From Spirochaetales bacterium (GTDB lineage: Bacteria > Spirochaetota > Spirochaetia > SZUA-6 > DRHE01), in assembly GCA_030615505.1 (NCBI GenBank), contig JAUWZD010000009.1, positions 1 through 64,000 of the forward strand: DNA of 64,000 bases, read 5' to 3'. Shown here one piece after another: positions 61,999-64,000 of the stretch. How positions within the stretch are numbered: position 1 is the stretch's first letter; each line of letters starts with the position of its first letter. The position numbers and the translations under genes were made by a program. The notes beneath the pieces are model-generated. The model was not told where the DNA came from, did no database searches, and saw only the letters and a list, made by a program, of their open reading frames with translations.

Positions 61999-64000
61999 GG
62001 TCCCTTCCTTCCTTTACCGCTTTTAAAATTGTCTCCGGCAGGATCGGCAGCCTGGTGAAATAGATACCTGTCGCATTCTGAATCGCTAAGGCAATGGCTG
62101 CCGGCACGGGGTTTAAAGCGGCCTCGCCGATTCCCTTAGCGCCCATTGGACCTGTGGGCTCGTATGTGTCGGCAAAAAACACCTGGAAATCTTCCGGATC
62201 CGGGAGATCTTCGGGTCCAAGCATTTTATAATTGGTCAGCAGGCCCTTACACCGAAGATTCCCGGTTTTTTCATCGTACTGCGTATCTTCCACTAAAGCA
62301 TATCCGGCGCCGCGGTAGAAACCGCCGTGAAGCTGTCCCCGTGCAAGAGTGGGATTGATAACCACACCGGCATCGCTTCCGGCCGCAACCCTTTTTATCT
62401 CTACCCGGCCGGTCTGCATATCCACTTCAACCTCGACAAAATAGGTGGTATATGCCGGAGGGCAGTTGACCTTGCGTATGCTCCCGGCTGCAATTGCGGT
62501 GCCCCAATCCTTGTTCATGGCAGTCTGGGCCGCTTTGGCTAAGGTAATATGTTTTTCAGGCATTCCCTCAACATAGATTATCCCCTGGCCCAGCTTAAAA
62601 TCAGGCTTTGTCTTGAGCGAGCCCACCGGGGCGTCCAGAATCCTGGATGCATACTCTAAAAGCACTTTTTTTGCCTCCCGGGCTACCTCTAAAACAGCCC
62701 CGCCTCCGCAGTATACGCCTCTTGTAGCATGGGTGCAGACATCATAACCGGTTGAGCGTGTATCCGCCGGAGATATACCTACTTTTTCAAAGGGCACTCC
62801 GAACTCCTCAGCAACAAGCTTGGCAGCCGCATCCAAGGTTCCTCCGCCGTGGTCCATCAGGGCGGTTAAAATATCGATTGAGCCGTCCTCATTGACTTTT
62901 ACCTGGGCGGTGGTGAAGTCTTTGACTTCTCCCGGAACAGGAGCTCCGGTTCCAGAGGTATGGAATCCCCTGGCCATGCCTATACCCTTTCTGAACCGGC
63001 CCGTCTGGGTTTTTGGATCCGGGCGGTCTTTCCAGCCGATGAGTTCTGCGCCTCTATGGAGGAGTTCTTTCACGCCGTCTGAATGGATGAGGGAGCGTAC
63101 CGTGGGTCCCTGGCCCCAGAATATTTCGCCCAACCCCACATAGTTCTTAATACGTATCTCAATCGGATCTATACCTAGTCTTTCCGCCAGCATGTTCATA
63201 GTTGTTTCAACGCCGAAGGTTACCTGGGGCGCTCCGTACCCCTGCATGGCGCAGGTCGGCACTTTATTGGTATATACTGCCACGCCCTCATATTTAAGAT
63301 TGGGCATCCGGTAGAGGGAATGCCACCAGCCGGCCAGTACGCCTAAATAGGATAAGGCCTGAATATGATGGGAACCGATATCCACAGAGGCCTTCATCTC
63401 TCCGGCAACCAAAGTTCCATCCTTTTTTGCCCCGATCTTGAGTGTGTAGCGTGAGGGATAGCGGCAGTGATCATACATGTCTTCCTCGCGGGATTGAACA
63501 ATCCTGACAGGTTTACCTGATTTTAAGGCCAGGGCCACCGTAATCAGGACTACGGGGTTTGTATGTATCCCGGAGCCGAAATGGCCGCCCCCGGTAATCC
63601 TGACCACATTGAGCTTGTTCAGGGGAATATCAAAGATATCTCCGATCAAGATCCGGGTATTATGCAGGGCCTGGGTTGTAGGCCAGAGGGTGATTCCCCC
63701 GTCTGGCTCGGGCCTGCACACGCAGGATCTGGGCTCGAGCTGGCAGTGATATACTCTGGGAGTGGAAAACTCATTCTCCACAATCACATCAGCCTCTTTG
63801 AATCCCTTATCCACGTCCCCTTCAGCAACCTCTCTCGTACAGGCTATGTTGCTCTTGATTGTGATTTCCCTGTCTTCCAGATATACCTTCTCATGGATCA
63901 GGTCTTTCCTGGCAGCAAGGGCTTGCTCAATTGTCATATAGGAAGGCAGCATCTCCCATTCGACCTTTACCGCCCCGGCTGCTCTTGCTGCAAGTTCCTC
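61991..64000 (-). CDS. Xanthine-dehydrogenase-type molybdopterin subunit (5' end outside window)
   Basis: At least 669 residues; the frame runs open to the window edge (EELAARAAGAVKVEWEMLPS), so the N-terminal part of about 100 residues is missing from view. Molybdenum-pterin motifs: GGGHFGSGIHTNP, AMQGYGAPQVTFGVE, ATRGVYCGGGAV, and PMGAKGIGEAALNPVPAAI with the catalytic Glu near the C-terminus. Hydroxylates a C-H next to N or C=O using water. Active-site residues that would separate xanthine from other substrates cannot be judged by eye. Confidence 0.93.
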   Translation of the reverse strand, partial: EELAARAAGAVKVEWEMLPSYMTIEQALAARKDLIHEKVYLEDREITIKSNIACTREVAEGDVDKGFKEADVIVENEFSTPRVYHCQLEPRSCVCRPEPDGGITLWPTTQALHNTRILIGDIFDIPLNKLNVVRITGGGHFGSGIHTNPVVLITVALALKSGKPVRIVQSREEDMYDHCRYPSRYTLKIGAKKDGTLVAGEMKASVDIGSHHIQALSYLGVLAGWWHSLYRMPNLKYEGVAVYTNKVPTCAMQGYGAPQVTFGVETTMNMLAERLGIDPIEIRIKNYVGLGEIFWGQGPTVRSLIHSDGVKELLHRGAELIGWKDRPDPKTQTGRFRKGIGMARGFHTSGTGAPVPGEVKDFTTAQVKVNEDGSIDILTALMDHGGGTLDAAAKLVAEEFGVPFEKVGISPADTRSTGYDVCTHATRGVYCGGGAVLEVAREAKKVLLEYASRILDAPVGSLKTKPDFKLGQGIIYVEGMPEKHITLAKAAQTAMNKDWGTAIAAGSIRKVNCPPAYTTYFVEVEVDMQTGRVEIKRVAAGSDAGVVINPTLARGQLHGGFYRGAGYALVEDTQYDEKTGNLRCKGLLTNYKMLGPEDLPDPEDFQVFFADTYEPTGPMGAKGIGEAALNPVPAAIALAIQNATGIYFTRLPILPETILKAVKEGRDHV

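Noticed and set aside
1-64000. CRISPR arrays, tRNA or rRNA genes.
   Set aside because: No regularly spaced repeats, no TPsiC-type GGTTCGANTCC in a cloverleaf context and no rRNA-like sequence were seen on reading through.

Overview
The window looks like a chromosomal segment of an anaerobic, heterotrophic spirochaete. The best clue is the transporter substrate-binding proteins: their signal peptides are followed by short Gly/Glu-rich tails (for example LLFAGGAKEE), a style common in Spirochaetales. Metabolism points the same way: a tungsten-type aldehyde:ferredoxin oxidoreductase, a xanthine-dehydrogenase-type molybdoenzyme, an MttB-type methyltransferase and many organic-acid and sugar catabolic genes. 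This is inference; no rRNA, tRNA or ribosomal-protein gene is present to fix the taxonomy.

Layout. 1-2.5 kb: relics (corrinoid-activation protein, effector-binding protein, UPF0158-like gene) around an intact VapBC-type module. 2.6-7.5 kb: operon of MerR regulator, zinc dehydrogenase, FGGY kinase, class I aldolase and MFS carrier, which reads as an oxidise-phosphorylate-split route for a polyol or sugar. 7.5-9.7 kb (minus): XdhC-like protein and class III aminotransferase. 9.9-13.3 kb: sodium:solute symporter and aldehyde ferredoxin oxidoreductase. 13.8-14.9 kb: internally deleted ISAzo13-type element with near-perfect terminal repeats. 15-21.8 kb: acetyltransferase, complete Liv-type ABC importer and MttB-family methyltransferase, facing a PreA-like FMN/4Fe-4S enzyme. 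23-31.8 kb: Gfo/Idh/MocA enzyme, sulfatase, PHP/DUF3604 protein, enolase-superfamily enzyme and a complete tripartite tricarboxylate transporter (TTT). 31.8-35.9 kb: mostly broken genes (ABC ATPase, IS91 transposase, ABC sugar permeases, MarC, PIN toxin) plus one intact SDR. 36-45.7 kb: GH88-like hydrolase, TIM-barrel isomerase, Gfo/Idh/MocA enzyme, creatininase-family protein, second TTT transporter, another Gfo/Idh/MocA enzyme and a convergent DapA-like aldolase. 45.8-49.6 kb: TA relic, broken ABC-2 exporter, Gfo/Idh/MocA enzyme, broken DUF2202 gene. 49.7-51.4 kb: YtcJ-like amidohydrolase. 51.4-57.7 kb: recombination graveyard with tyrosine-recombinase, IS1634, PIN and amidinotransferase relics, intact ParE/Phd and MazEF modules, an attC-like site and a decayed integron-type integrase. 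57.8-64 kb (minus): M2/M3-type metallopeptidase, then pyrB co-transcribed with the three xanthine-dehydrogenase-type subunits (large subunit cut by the window edge).

The intact genes form several catabolic islands, each pairing one importer with a few soluble enzymes and lacking an obvious known substrate. Between them lie mobile-element debris and pseudogenes whose premature stops often fall where tryptophan is expected (TGG to TGA/TAG). Intact genes still use TGA as stop, so this is decay, not a changed code. The strongest structural finding is the integron relic: decayed intI (+), MazEF cassette (-) and attC in the canonical divergent order. Fragments of a second symporter/AOR pair flank that region.
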